This document shows, one piece after another, positions 28,693 to 37,463 of a stretch of 64,000 nucleotides of DNA; the first letter of the stretch is position 1, and every line of letters starts with the position of its first letter. Under the pieces are notes generated by a model, which saw nothing but the letters and a program-made list of their open reading frames with translations, searched no databases and was not told the DNA's origin. The translations under genes were made by a program, and so were the position numbers. Location: the NCBI RefSeq assembly GCF_947503125.1, contig NZ_CANNCR010000022.1, positions 1-64,000 of the forward strand. Reading direction: 5' to 3'. The stretch comes from an uncultured Metabacillus sp. (GTDB taxonomy: Bacteria > Bacillota > Bacilli > Bacillales > Bacillaceae).

Positions 28693-29487
28693 TTATGTTA
28701 TCGCGTTTTCCAATACCGCCCGGTTTTTTATGATCCATGAAGCAGATCTTGTACGCCATGCAACCCCCCAAAGGGGACCGACGCTTTCCTTTGTAACGTT
28801 ACCTTCAATCGCCTCGTTAGCTGTTTCGTGAACGACTACCTCAATTATTTTTTCGAAAAGGCGGCTGCGTTCTTTTTTAGCAAGACCATATCCGTCCACT
28901 ATCACCCTTACTTGTTTGGCTCTTTTTTGCGGAGAGGGCAGGTCTTGAGAAATGGCAATATCATCATCAACTAAATAAGGAAATAGCCAGCATGACCTTG
29001 CTAGTTCAATTAATGGATCTACTGGACCAGTATATTCCCAGTCAATTAAAGCACATGGCTTCCCATTTTTCGTTAAAACATTCCAAGGTGAAATATCACA
29101 ATGGCTTATGATAACCGGTTTTCCAATATCATGGATAAACCAGTCCTGCCAGCATGTGTTTTCTAATAAGGGAAACGTTTTCATTATGTCGTGTAATGAG
29201 CGTATCATTTCCCCTAACTCAAATAATCCCTCATCACTCCATGGGGAGGGGTGGATCATATCACCGCTCATATACGTTAAGGATTCTCGTCCGTCAGAGG
29301 AAAAACCTAAACCAACAAGTTGTGGTGCTTGAGTGAAGCCATGAAGATGTAAATGATTTAACACATGATGAACATTTTTCGTCCACTTGCCCGCTGGTCT
29401 TAGCACAACGTCTGCCTTTTTACTGACTGCCTTGTTTTCAGAAAGAATTTTTTCAATTGATTCATTACATTGGTTAGTAGATTTCAC
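28693..29487 (-). CDS. Aminoglycoside phosphotransferase (APH)-family kinase
   Basis: A 264-residue small-molecule kinase with the APH/choline-kinase fold. The Brenner motif is ISHCDISPWNVL (catalytic Asp, Asn ligand), followed by the metal-binding Asp in CALIDWEYTGP. The N-terminal lobe is short and the nucleotide-binding Lys is not obvious, though VVLRPAGKW may serve. Many members are not resistance enzymes, so the substrate is unknown. It starts at GTG 29487 behind AAAGGTGGG and stands alone. Next to the galacturonate locus it could act on a sugar, but nothing in the sequence shows this. Confidence 0.8.
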   Translation of the reverse strand: MKSTNQCNESIEKILSENKAVSKKADVVLRPAGKWTKNVHHVLNHLHLHGFTQAPQLVGLGFSSDGRESLTYMSGDMIHPSPWSDEGLFELGEMIRSLHDIMKTFPLLENTCWQDWFIHDIGKPVIISHCDISPWNVLTKNGKPCALIDWEYTGPVDPLIELARSCWLFPYLVDDDIAISQDLPSPQKRAKQVRVIVDGYGLAKKERSRLFEKIIEVVVHETANEAIEGNVTKESVGPLWGVAWRTRSASWIIKNRAVLENAIT

Positions 29488-30061
29488 TGATTTCCCACCT
29501 TTTCAAAGATCGGGGAAACATCTGTTAATAGGGAGATGACAAGTTGTCCCCGCTCACCATATTTACCCGAGTTGTTTTTTAAAAAGATGAATTCATCTAA
29601 TCGCCCCCTGTATTCTTAGTTAAAGGTTCTGTAAACTTGCCTGTTGATTGCAGCGATAGGAGTTCGATTTCGCTGGAGGTCCGAGATCTTACATATCCGT
29701 TCCTATTAACATCGTGCAAAAATCAACACTGAGCATTAATATTGCCCGATTAAATTAAGAATACCATAAATATGGTAATTTAAGAGAGGCAAAAGGATGA
29801 CTAAGCAAAAAAAAGACTGCCCTTGAACAAAAATATATAGGATCTAGAATAGTAGAAACTCTATATATTGGTATCGTTGGAGAGTCAGCCATTTTGAGAT
29901 AATGTTTTAGTCATTCTTTAAAAGTTAAGTATAAAACTTGTGCTTAGTTTCTGTGTCCAGCTTCTAGCTCCTATAGAGTCTTGCCCTTCATGAATTTGAA
30001 GGGCAAGTACACTTTTTTATTCATAAGCACCATAGGATAAGTAACGGGCCCTAAGCATTTC
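29488..30061. other. 574-bp intergenic region between the kinase-like gene and nadE
   Basis: No convincing gene. It contains a palindrome (TACCATA-AA-TATGGTA, 29762-29777), a short ATG reading frame of nine codons behind AGAGGC (ATG near 29797), and a hairpin TTGCCCTTC/GAAGGGCAA at about 29981-30005. The hairpin is followed by a T run on the plus strand. The segment GTGTCCAGCTTCTAGCTCC near 29955 resembles dispersed Bacillus repeats. It may be a decayed gene. Confidence 0.45.
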
Positions 30062-30880
30062 TTATTTCCACCATGTATCAAACATAGTGGAAGGTAGTTC
30101 ACGTTTATGTTGAGAGGCTAAATATCGTTTCTCAATTTTTTCAGACACTTCTTGATCCACCTGTTTACCTTCTAAATAATCATCTATTTGATCATAAGAA
30201 ATACCTAGCTCTGTTTCATCAGCCTGCTGTGGTTTGTGATCGAGCAGGTCAGCTGTTGGTGTTTTTAAATATAAGCGCTCTGGTGCATCCAGTTCCTTCA
30301 AAAGGCTTTTACCTTGTCGTTTCGTCAGTCCGGTAAGCGGTAATAGGTCTGCACCGCCATCGCCATATTTTGTAAAGAATCCAGTCACTGCTTCAGCAGC
30401 ATGGTCTGTTCCAATCACTAATAAACCGTTTTGCCCGCCAATGGCATATTGTGTAATCATGCGAACCCTTGCTTTTACATTCCCTTTGTTAAAGTCAGTA
30501 AGTTGCTCACCAGCTGTTGTGTTAAATTCCGCTGCAAATGTATCGACAGTACTGGAAATATCAAAGGCAATGCTTTCATCAGGCTTGATAAATGAAAGGG
30601 CAAGCTGGGCGTCATCTTCATCTTTTTGGATTCCATATGGAAGTCTTACAGCAATAAATTTTGCATCATAGCCTTCATTTCGGAGCTCCTCAACAGCCAA
30701 CTGTGCGAGACGGCCTGATAGGGAAGAGTCTTGCCCGCCGCTAATTCCCAATACAAAGCCCTTTGCACCCGTTTTCTTTAAGTATTCTTTTAAAAAGTGA
30801 ATTCTTGCTTCTATTTCTTCCTTAGGATTGATCGTTGCTTTTACATGTAAATCGTTCATAATTTGTTTTTGTAGATTCAT
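30062..30880 (-). CDS. nadE: NAD synthetase, ammonia-dependent
   Basis: A 272-residue NH3-dependent NAD synthetase, amidating nicotinate adenine dinucleotide to NAD with ATP. The pyrophosphatase-type P loop is [18 protein letters not shown] at residues about 45-62, followed by [20 protein letters not shown] and [16 protein letters not shown]. The length fits the glutaminase-lacking form of Bacillus. AGGAGGAATT precedes the start. It is the last gene of a five-gene minus-strand operon, 11 bases after the nadD-like gene. Confidence 0.95.
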   Translation of the reverse strand: MNLQKQIMNDLHVKATINPKEEIEARIHFLKEYLKKTGAKGFVLGISGGQDSSLSGRLAQLAVEELRNEGYDAKFIAVRLPYGIQKDEDDAQLALSFIKPDESIAFDISSTVDTFAAEFNTTAGEQLTDFNKGNVKARVRMITQYAIGGQNGLLVIGTDHAAEAVTGFFTKYGDGGADLLPLTGLTKRQGKSLLKELDAPERLYLKTPTADLLDHKPQQADETELGISYDQIDDYLEGKQVDQEVSEKIEKRYLASQHKRELPSTMFDTWWK

Positions 30881-30891
30881 ACGAATTCCTC

Positions 30892-31506
30892 CTATTGGTA
30901 TAATGAATGCTCTTTAATATAGTTATAGCATGATTCAGGTAATAGATAACGCGGTTCGCCTCCAAGAGAAAACTCTTCTCGTATATAACTTGAGCTAATT
31001 TCCATGGCAAGCCCTTTATCAATTAAATGAAAGGTTTCTCCATCATCATGATTTCGTAAAATAGGGGACTCGCTAATTGCTTTAAGCATGTTGATACCAT
31101 CTCGAGCCATAACAATAAATTTATTTTCCTTCACAAGGAGGTCTGAGTTTCCCCATTTTCCTTTCCCGATATCTATTAAAAGATCTGCACCCATAATAAA
31201 ATAAATCGTATCATGTTTGTATTTGTTTTTAAAATAGTTCAATGTTTCATAAGTCGATATATTCCACGCTTGTAACTTCATTTCATAATCATCAGCAAGG
31301 AATGTATCGTTATTTTCTATCGCCATTTTTAGCATGTTCCACCGGTGAAAATCCTCTGTTTGCATTTGTTTGTCTTTTCGTTTACTTGAACATGGTAAGA
31401 AAATTACCTTATCAAGCTTGCAGCGATGTCGGATTGTGCTTGCTGTCCAGAGATGTACATTTGTAATAGGATCAAACGAAGAGCCATAAATTCCGATTTT
31501 CCCCAT
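30892..31506 (-). CDS. Nicotinate-nucleotide adenylyltransferase-like protein
   Basis: A 204-residue nucleotidylyltransferase, predicted to join nicotinate mononucleotide and ATP into nicotinate adenine dinucleotide. The N-terminal signature is [20 protein letters not shown], a variant of the usual GGTFDPxHxGH: the first His is Thr-like and the Gly is Val. The C-terminal ISSSYIREE matches the ISSTxIR motif that contacts phosphates. The middle has [19 protein letters not shown], close to NadD. The canonical Bacillus nadD lies elsewhere, near yqeH/yqeK, so this is probably a second, salvage-linked copy. GGAGG precedes the start; it lies between pncB and nadE. Confidence 0.82.
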   Translation of the reverse strand: MGKIGIYGSSFDPITNVHLWTASTIRHRCKLDKVIFLPCSSKRKDKQMQTEDFHRWNMLKMAIENNDTFLADDYEMKLQAWNISTYETLNYFKNKYKHDTIYFIMGADLLIDIGKGKWGNSDLLVKENKFIVMARDGINMLKAISESPILRNHDDGETFHLIDKGLAMEISSSYIREEFSLGGEPRYLLPESCYNYIKEHSLYQ

Positions 31507-31555
31507 AGTAAAACCTCCATAAATTTGCTAAAAAAGCATGCGTCTAATCTGCAGA

Positions 31556-33034
31556 TCATTCATTTGTACGGTTAGAAATCATCTTTTTAACTTTTTGTCT
31601 AACCTCCTCAATATTTTTCATTTTGTTATCCCAGCACGCTTGGCTTAAGTCGACAGGATATTCTTCTGGGTGAAGGGCGCGTTTATATTCATCCCACAGC
31701 AATTGCAAATTTTCCTTCGTGTAGGCTTGCATTTGCATGATCGTTGGAGTCTCATATACAAGTCTGCCTTCTTGGAAAATAGGAGAATGAAGTTCTTTTG
31801 CATCAAAATTCGTGACAAATTTACTAATAAATGTATGAACAGGGTGGAACATTTTTATTTTTTCTTCTTTTTCCGGATCTTCATGGAAGAGGGTAATATA
31901 ATCTCCTTCTGATTTATTGTTTAACCGATTAATGATCCGATAAACCTTTTTTAACCCTGGAGTGGACACTTTTTCAGGATTTCCGCTAATTTTAATCGTA
32001 TCAAGCATCTTTCCGTTTTCATCTTCAATTGAAACAAGCTTATAAACCGCACCTAAAGCAGGCTGATCAAAGGCTGTGATTAATTTTGTGCCAATTCCCC
32101 AAATATCAATTTTTGCTCCTTGTGACTTAAGGTTTATGATCGTTTCTTCATCCAAATCATTTGAAGCGATAATCTTTGTATCATGAAAACCTGCCTGATC
32201 CAGCATTTTTCTTGCTTCCTTAGAGAGGTATGCTAGGTCACCGCTATCAAGACGAATTCCTTTAAATTCGATTTGATCGCCCAATTCCTTTGCAACCTTG
32301 ATGGCGTTAGGGACACCTGACTTTAATGTATCGTACGTATCAACAAGGAACACACAGCTTTTATGACGTCGGGCATACTTATGGAAGGCAACATATTCAT
32401 CCTTATAAGCTTGAATAAATGCATGTGCATGGGTTCCAGAAACAGGGATACCGAATAATTTACCTGCTCTAACATTTGAGGTTGCATCAAAGCCACCTAT
32501 ATATGCTGCTCTCGTACCCCATATTGCCGCATCTAATTCATGTGCCCGTCTTGTGCCAAATTCCATAACGGTATCATCACCAGCTACAAGTTTTATTCTC
32601 GCTGCTTTTGTAGCGATTAACGTTTGGTAGTTCACAATATTTAAAATCGCTGTTTCAATTAGCTGTGCCTCGGCTAACGGAGCTTCGATTCTAATTATTG
32701 GCTCATTGCCAAAGACCATTTCACCTTCAATCACCGAATAGACATTTCCTGTAAAGCGAAGATTTTTTAAATAGGATAGAAAGTCTTCCTTGTAGCCTAA
32801 TTCATGACGTAAATAGTCAATATCCGATTCACTAAAATGAAAATCTTTAAGGTATTGAATAATCCTTTCAAGTCCGGCAAAAACAGCGAAGCCATTTCCA
32901 AATGGGAGTTTACGGAAATAAACCTCAAATACCGCTTTTCTGTCATGGAAATTATCTTCCCAATAAGATTCTGTCATATTAATTTGATAAAGATCTGTAT
33001 GAAGTGCCAAGCTATCATCATTATAGGTATTCAT
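31556..33034 (-). CDS. pncB: Nicotinate phosphoribosyltransferase
   Basis: A 492-residue enzyme that makes nicotinate mononucleotide from nicotinate and PRPP. Family segments are LHTDLYQINMTESYW, FEVYFRKLPFGNGFAVFAGL, EFGTRRAHELDAAIWGTRAA with the phosphorylated-His region, GTHAHAF, and FKGIRLDSGDLAYLSKEARK. I chose ATG 33034 behind GCAGGAGGA; the open frame upstream has other ATG codons without a ribosome site. It sits 54 bases after pncA and 49 bases before the nadD-like gene in the NAD salvage operon. Confidence 0.95.
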   Translation of the reverse strand: MNTYNDDSLALHTDLYQINMTESYWEDNFHDRKAVFEVYFRKLPFGNGFAVFAGLERIIQYLKDFHFSESDIDYLRHELGYKEDFLSYLKNLRFTGNVYSVIEGEMVFGNEPIIRIEAPLAEAQLIETAILNIVNYQTLIATKAARIKLVAGDDTVMEFGTRRAHELDAAIWGTRAAYIGGFDATSNVRAGKLFGIPVSGTHAHAFIQAYKDEYVAFHKYARRHKSCVFLVDTYDTLKSGVPNAIKVAKELGDQIEFKGIRLDSGDLAYLSKEARKMLDQAGFHDTKIIASNDLDEETIINLKSQGAKIDIWGIGTKLITAFDQPALGAVYKLVSIEDENGKMLDTIKISGNPEKVSTPGLKKVYRIINRLNNKSEGDYITLFHEDPEKEEKIKMFHPVHTFISKFVTNFDAKELHSPIFQEGRLVYETPTIMQMQAYTKENLQLLWDEYKRALHPEEYPVDLSQACWDNKMKNIEEVRQKVKKMISNRTNE

Positions 33035-33088
33035 TATCGTTAAATCCTCCTGCATAAAAATCAAATTTCTTAAACGATCTTGCTTTTA

Positions 33089-33637
33089 TTAAATGATTGT
33101 AGCATTTAAACATGTTTTAAAGTGATTTAACGCCCAATGATGTCCTCGTTCATTAAAGCTTGCTACTGCTTTTTCATGAACAACGATTTTAAATCCTTTA
33201 TTATAAGCGTCAACCGCTGTATGCAAAACACATATATCCGTACATACACCGACAAGATGAAGCTCTGTAATTCCTCGTTCACGAAGTTTTATCTCAAGAT
33301 CTGTTCCGGCAAAAGCACTGTATCGAGTTTTATCCATCCAATATACATGGTTTTTCTGGATGTTTTCCATAAAAACCTGTTCTAATTTGCCAAAAAGCTT
33401 GCGACCTTCTGAATCCTTGATATTGTGAGGTGGGAATAAAGATGTTTCTGGATGAAAAATATCTTCTTGCGTATGGACATCAATCGCAAAAACAACAAAT
33501 TCCTGTTGATCCACAAATTCATTCGTTATCTTTACGATGTGTTCTTCAATTTCCTGACCAGGCTTTCCACATGTTAAGGCGCCATGGTCAGCGACAAAAT
33601 CAACTGTGTAATCAATATTTATCAATGCTTTTTTCAT
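33089..33637 (-). CDS. pncA: Nicotinamidase, isochorismatase fold
   Basis: A 182-residue cysteine hydrolase converting nicotinamide to nicotinate and ammonia. The catalytic triad is visible: Asp9 in NIDYTVDF, Lys in WMDKTRYSAFAGT, and the nucleophile Cys in VGVCTDICVLHT. Metal-binding residues are probably Asp in AIDVHTQ and the nearby His residues. AGGAGGAATT precedes ATG 33637. It follows the Nudix gene by 32 bases and supplies substrate to the pncB product. Confidence 0.93.
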   Translation of the reverse strand: MKKALINIDYTVDFVADHGALTCGKPGQEIEEHIVKITNEFVDQQEFVVFAIDVHTQEDIFHPETSLFPPHNIKDSEGRKLFGKLEQVFMENIQKNHVYWMDKTRYSAFAGTDLEIKLRERGITELHLVGVCTDICVLHTAVDAYNKGFKIVVHEKAVASFNERGHHWALNHFKTCLNATII

Positions 33638-33669
33638 CGTCTAATTCCTCCTTGTATCCGACAGATTGG

Positions 33670-34449
33670 TTAATATCTGGCGGTGTAAATCGGTTTTACG
33701 ATATTCATTTCATTTGTAAAACGATAGAGTTGTGTAGGAGTCTTTGATGTTCGTTGTGTTTTTTGCCCGGGAATTTCTTCGATAAATGGAAGTGTTTTGA
33801 TTTTCCTTGAAAAAGCTTGATCACTTGTAATAGCAGGATCATTTGTCACTGTTTTTAATACTGCCTGTAATTCTGAATACGTGAAATGTTCCTGTAAAAA
33901 ATTCCTTGCTACTGTTGTTTGCAATAAGTCATGTTTGATCACTGATATTGCATCTTCAATGATTTTGCGATGATCAAAGGCTAAGTCAAGCGACAGCACT
34001 TCATCAACAGAAAATAGTTTTACATCTTCAGCATCATCATTTGCTTTGCGTTTAGCAAGCTCATGCTCAGGTACAATAGCATAATGTGCATTGGAGATAA
34101 TCCAGCCGCGCGGATCTCTGCCTGGTTGATCATAGACGCCATAATGTTTAATATGAATGCTATTTACATTCGTTTCTTCTTCAAGTTCTCGTTTAGCTGC
34201 TTCTAATGCCGATTCGTTTGGTTGCACAAACCCGCCAGGTAATGCCCATTTTCCAGCTTCGATATTTGGGTGTCCCTCAGCATTTAATTTGGCTCTTTTA
34301 ATTAGCATCAACATTAACGTCATTAGCGGTGGTTTAAATTCTTTCACTCTAGAAGAAAGAATCGTGAAAACAGCAATGTCAGAGGTGTACCCATCAGGTG
34401 TTCGAAATTGTTTATGATCATATTGTTCTAATGCTTCTTTATTAGACAT
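33670..34449 (-). CDS. Nudix-domain protein with C-terminal winged-helix-like part, NrtR-like
   Basis: A 259-residue protein. The Nudix domain (residues about 20-160) contains the box GGFVQPNESALEAAKRELEEET, intact in its catalytic Glu residues, plus YGVYDQPGRDPRGWIIS. The last 90 residues (FTYSELQAVLKTV onward) resemble the winged-helix extension of NrtR-type regulators of NAD metabolism, which bind ADP-ribose. It is the first gene of the NAD salvage operon, and a palindrome lies at its predicted transcription start. It may be a regulator, an ADP-ribose pyrophosphatase, or both. AGGAG precedes the start. Confidence 0.8.
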   Translation of the reverse strand: MSNKEALEQYDHKQFRTPDGYTSDIAVFTILSSRVKEFKPPLMTLMLMLIKRAKLNAEGHPNIEAGKWALPGGFVQPNESALEAAKRELEEETNVNSIHIKHYGVYDQPGRDPRGWIISNAHYAIVPEHELAKRKANDDAEDVKLFSVDEVLSLDLAFDHRKIIEDAISVIKHDLLQTTVARNFLQEHFTYSELQAVLKTVTNDPAITSDQAFSRKIKTLPFIEEIPGQKTQRTSKTPTQLYRFTNEMNIVKPIYTARY

Positions 34450-34473
34450 GGTACGCTCCTATTATCTTCTTTT

Positions 34474-34492
34474 AATTAACAAAGTGTTAATT
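34474..34492 (-). promoter_or_regulatory. Palindromic operator of the NAD salvage operon
   Basis: AATTAACA-AAG-TGTTAATT is a perfect 8-3-8 inverted repeat just downstream of the predicted -10 element, covering the start of transcription. The Nudix/winged-helix protein encoded first in the operon is the obvious candidate to bind it; this is inferred. Confidence 0.65.
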
Positions 34493-34501
34493 GTTAATTG
34501 C

Positions 34502-34530
34502 ATTATATGTTAAATTTTGCACAAAGTCTA
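34502..34530 (-). promoter_or_regulatory. Promoter of the NAD salvage operon
   Basis: On the minus strand TAGACT and TATAAT are separated by 17 bases, with transcription expected near 34495. Confidence 0.65.
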
Positions 34531-34660
34531 CAGGTTTTATTAAAAATAGGCAGAAAGTTACAACGAGGTGCTACTTATTGCTGTTATTAAAGGGAATTCC
34601 GGGGATAAAAGGAAGGAGGTTCACTTTATTTTTCGTTAAATGGAAGAAATTATTTGTAAT

Positions 34661-34705
34661 AAAAAAGGGCGTCTAGAAGGATTAGATCCTACTTAAGACA
34701 GCCCT
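34661..34705 (-). terminator. Terminator of the catE-like gene
   Basis: On the minus strand AGGGCTGTCT pairs with AGACGCCCT and is followed by a T run, just past the stop codon. Confidence 0.8.
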
Positions 34706-34711
34706 AAGGAT

Positions 34712-35560
34712 TTAAATTGCTAAAATGATTTTATTATTAGATGGATCATATGTTATTTGGTGGTTATCATTATGAGTGATTTCTGCACCTAATTTTACTA
34801 GATTTTCAATAGAAGCTTTTCGTTCATCCTCACTAGGAAATGTTACCGTAAAAGTTTTTAAGCCAACTTCGTTCTCAGCTGGTGCTGATGCTCCTGCACT
34901 TTGCCATGTGTTGAGACCAATATGGTGATGATAGCCCCCGGTTGAAATAAATAATGCTTGAAGGCCGTAACGATTTACAGCACGAAAACCCAGGGCTTGA
35001 TAGAATTCTTCTGATTCTTTAATTGAAGAGACCTGAAGATGGATATGCCCCATAATCGTTTTAACTGGTAAGCCTGAAAATGGTTTATTACTTCTATTGG
35101 ATAATAAATTCTCGGCATCAAGTGGATGGGTAGCCATTTCAATGATACCGTCGATTTTCTTCCAACTATCTTCTGGACGATCAGCATAAATTTCTATTCC
35201 ATTTCCGTCAGGGTCACCTAAATAAATGGCTTCACTTACTAGATGATCAGATGCTCCTTGAAGAGGATATCCTGTCTTTAGCAAATGATAAAGGACATTT
35301 GCCAATTCCGATCGATTAGGTAACAGGAGAGCAAGGTGATATAATCCAGTCTTTCTGCCCGTGTTACGAACAGGATGATTTATTTCCTCAAGAATGATTA
35401 ATGTTGTTTTTCCGTCAGCAGTAAGCTGTGCCACTTTATCTGATTTATTAAGAACCTTTAAACCAATTATTTCTTTATAAAATTGAATCGAATTCTCTAA
35501 ATTGCTAATTTTCAAATGAACCTCACTTACATAAGTGTTCGGATGACGATGAAAGTTCAT
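34712..35560 (-). CDS. Two-domain glyoxalase/extradiol dioxygenase-like protein (CatE-like)
   Basis: A 282-residue protein with two vicinal-oxygen-chelate modules. The first (about 10-125) begins YVSEVHLKISNLENSIQFY and includes DPDGNGIEIYADRP. The second (about 165-280) begins IMGHIHLQVSSIKESEEFY and includes GGYHHHIGLNTW. The arrangement and length match CatE-type catechol-2,3-dioxygenases of Bacillus, which need an iron held by two His and one Glu. Two His candidates are clear; the Glu near the C terminus is not, so activity is uncertain. I chose ATG 35560 behind AGGGAGG; the open frame extends upstream without another ribosome site. It stands alone. Confidence 0.82.
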   Translation of the reverse strand: MNFHRHPNTYVSEVHLKISNLENSIQFYKEIIGLKVLNKSDKVAQLTADGKTTLIILEEINHPVRNTGRKTGLYHLALLLPNRSELANVLYHLLKTGYPLQGASDHLVSEAIYLGDPDGNGIEIYADRPEDSWKKIDGIIEMATHPLDAENLLSNRSNKPFSGLPVKTIMGHIHLQVSSIKESEEFYQALGFRAVNRYGLQALFISTGGYHHHIGLNTWQSAGASAPAENEVGLKTFTVTFPSEDERKASIENLVKLGAEITHNDNHQITYDPSNNKIILAI

Positions 35561-35981
35561 GTTTGGATGCCTCCCTAAAAATAATAAACTTACTTTTTGA
35601 TAGTTAGTATATAATAGTAAATTATTTGCGTCAAGGAATTTATCATAAGCTAATAACAGGGTGATTTGAATAAAAATACAATATTTTTTATATATAACCA
35701 TTATTTTCTAACTTATACAATGTTGATTGAAGAACAGGGACCAGCGAGTTCATACAGTGATTGTATGAGAGGGGAGACCACAGGCATGTTTAATAAAGCA
35801 AAAAATTAAGAAAATATTTTTAAAAAAGCAGGAGAAACTAGATTGCTATTTTGTAAACGCTTCACAATAAAATATTATAAAAATACAGAAAATTTACTAG
35901 AAAACACTTGTCAAATTTACAATCTTTAAATATAATGAATCCATGTTATAAAAATCGACATTGAATGAGAGGTTATCTAAC
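35561..35981. other. 421-bp intergenic region before glnA
   Basis: It contains the glnA promoter (35908-35936), a small hairpin CATACA/TGTATG at about 35751-35767, and a very short reading frame (ATG near 35786) behind GAGGGGAG that is probably not a gene. TGTAAACGCTTCAC at 35852-35865 resembles a cre site at 12 of 14 positions. No TnrA/GlnR-type TGTNAN7TNACA site was found. Confidence 0.4.
35908..35936 (+). promoter_or_regulatory. Sigma-A-type promoter of glnA
   Basis: TTGTCA and TATAAT are separated by exactly 17 bases, 46 bases before the start codon. Confidence 0.8.
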
Positions 35982-37346
35982 ATGGCTGAAGCGGTTATTT
36001 CAAAAGGAAAAAATGAAGCAGAAATTATTGCACAAATTAAAGAAGTTATTAATTCAAAAAGTGTAGAACTAATTCATTTACAATTTGTTGATATCGAAGG
36101 AATCTTAAAAAATGTGACTGTTACTGCAGAGCAAATAGATGATGTGTTACAAGGAAAAATAATGTTTGACGGATCTTCTGTTAAAGGTTTTTCTCCAATC
36201 AATAAATCAGATTTATATTTACAGCCTGATTATTCAACATTCGCTGTATTACCTTGGTCAGTTGAAGAAGGCTATTCAGAAGCACGTTTCCTTTGCTCAG
36301 TAACGAATCCGGACGGAACTCTATTTGAAGGTGATACTCGAAATGTGTTAAAAAAGACGGTTGAACGTGCTGCAGATAAAGGATATTCTATTTCAGTAGG
36401 GCCAGAATTAGAATTCTTCCTATTTAAGACTGATGAAAATGGTAATCCAACAATGGAACTTGATGATAATGGCGGTTACTTCGAACCATCACCAAAGGAT
36501 TTAGGCGAAAGAGTCCGTTTAGAAATCTACCGTGCATTAAAAGCAATGGGCTTCACGATTGAAGCATCTCACCATGAGGTTGCAGAAGGCCAGCATGAAA
36601 TTAACTTTAAATATGCTGATGCTCTAGGTGCTGCAGATTTAGCAACTACTTACAAATGGGTTGTTAAAACAATCGCACAAAAATTTGGCCTACATGCTAC
36701 ATTTATGCCAAAACCAGTTTTTGGTATTAACGGTTCGGGAATGCACGTAAATATGTCATTCTTTAAAGACGGTGAAAATGCATTCTTTGATCCAGCAGAT
36801 GAGCTGCAATTATCTAAAGAAGCTTATCAATTTATTGCAGGTTTAGTAGAAAATGTAAAAAGCTTTGCAGCGGTAACAAATCCACTAGTAAACTCTTATA
36901 AACGTTTAGTACCTGGATATGAGGCACCATGCTATATCGCTTGGTCAGCATCAAACCGTTCTGCATTAATTCGTATTCCAGCGAAAAAAGGCATGGCAAC
37001 TCGTGTTGAGCTTCGTTGTCCAGATCCATCTTCAAATCCATACTTAACATTTGCTGTTATTGCGTCAGCAGGTTTAGAAGGGATTGAAAAAGGATTAGAA
37101 GCACCAGCTTCTATTAACGATGATATTTTCCATATGACAGAAGAGCGTCGTGCTGAATTAGGTATTGAAAACCTTCCAGGAAGCCTTGAAGCAGCGATTG
37201 CTGAGTTAGAAAATGGTGAAATCGGCCGCAAAACATTAGGCGATCACGTATTTGGTGAATATGTTGCAGCCAAAAAAGCTGAGTGGGACAGCTATCGTAC
37301 TGCTGTACACACTTGGGAATTAACAAACTATCAATCAAAATTCTAA
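35982..37346 (+). CDS. glnA: Glutamine synthetase, type I
   Basis: A 454-residue type I-alpha glutamine synthetase, making glutamine from glutamate, ammonia and ATP in a dodecamer. Motifs: the N-terminal beta-grasp segment with MFDGSSVKGFSPINKSD, the active-site PELEFFLFK, the glutamate loop NGSGMHVNMS, the ATP-binding KPVFGINGSG, and RLVPGYEAPCYIAWSASNRSA. It lacks the 25-residue insertion and adenylylation Tyr site of type I-beta. ATG 35982 follows GAGAGG. No glnR precedes it, unlike the usual glnRA operon, so it may be a second copy; its own promoter shows no GlnR site that I could see. Confidence 0.93.
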   Translation: MAEAVISKGKNEAEIIAQIKEVINSKSVELIHLQFVDIEGILKNVTVTAEQIDDVLQGKIMFDGSSVKGFSPINKSDLYLQPDYSTFAVLPWSVEEGYSEARFLCSVTNPDGTLFEGDTRNVLKKTVERAADKGYSISVGPELEFFLFKTDENGNPTMELDDNGGYFEPSPKDLGERVRLEIYRALKAMGFTIEASHHEVAEGQHEINFKYADALGAADLATTYKWVVKTIAQKFGLHATFMPKPVFGINGSGMHVNMSFFKDGENAFFDPADELQLSKEAYQFIAGLVENVKSFAAVTNPLVNSYKRLVPGYEAPCYIAWSASNRSALIRIPAKKGMATRVELRCPDPSSNPYLTFAVIASAGLEGIEKGLEAPASINDDIFHMTEERRAELGIENLPGSLEAAIAELENGEIGRKTLGDHVFGEYVAAKKAEWDSYRTAVHTWELTNYQSKF

Positions 37347-37374
37347 TAGATGAAAAGGTAATAATATTTTAAAT

Positions 37375-37463
37375 AGGGTCTGACACCTCTAACAAACATC
37401 TATATATAGGATCTCGAACTTATGTTCCTGTATATTGTGTTAGAGGGTCCGACCCTTTGTTTT
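37375..37463 (+). terminator. Large hairpin after glnA
   Basis: AGGGTCTGACACCTCTAACA pairs with TGTTAGAGGGTCCGACCCT across a 43-base loop and is followed by a T run. The left arm shares CTGACxCCTCxAACAAACA with the hairpin after gabD. Confidence 0.8.

Noticed and set aside
34491-34676. Plus-strand 61-codon frame between the Nudix gene and catE-like gene
   Set aside because: It crosses the promoter of the NAD operon and a terminator, has no ribosome site and a low-complexity composition.
35852-35865. cre-like TGTAAACGCTTCAC before glnA
   Set aside because: 12 of 14 matches, about 45 bases upstream of the -35; glnA is not a usual CcpA target, so it is recorded only as weak.
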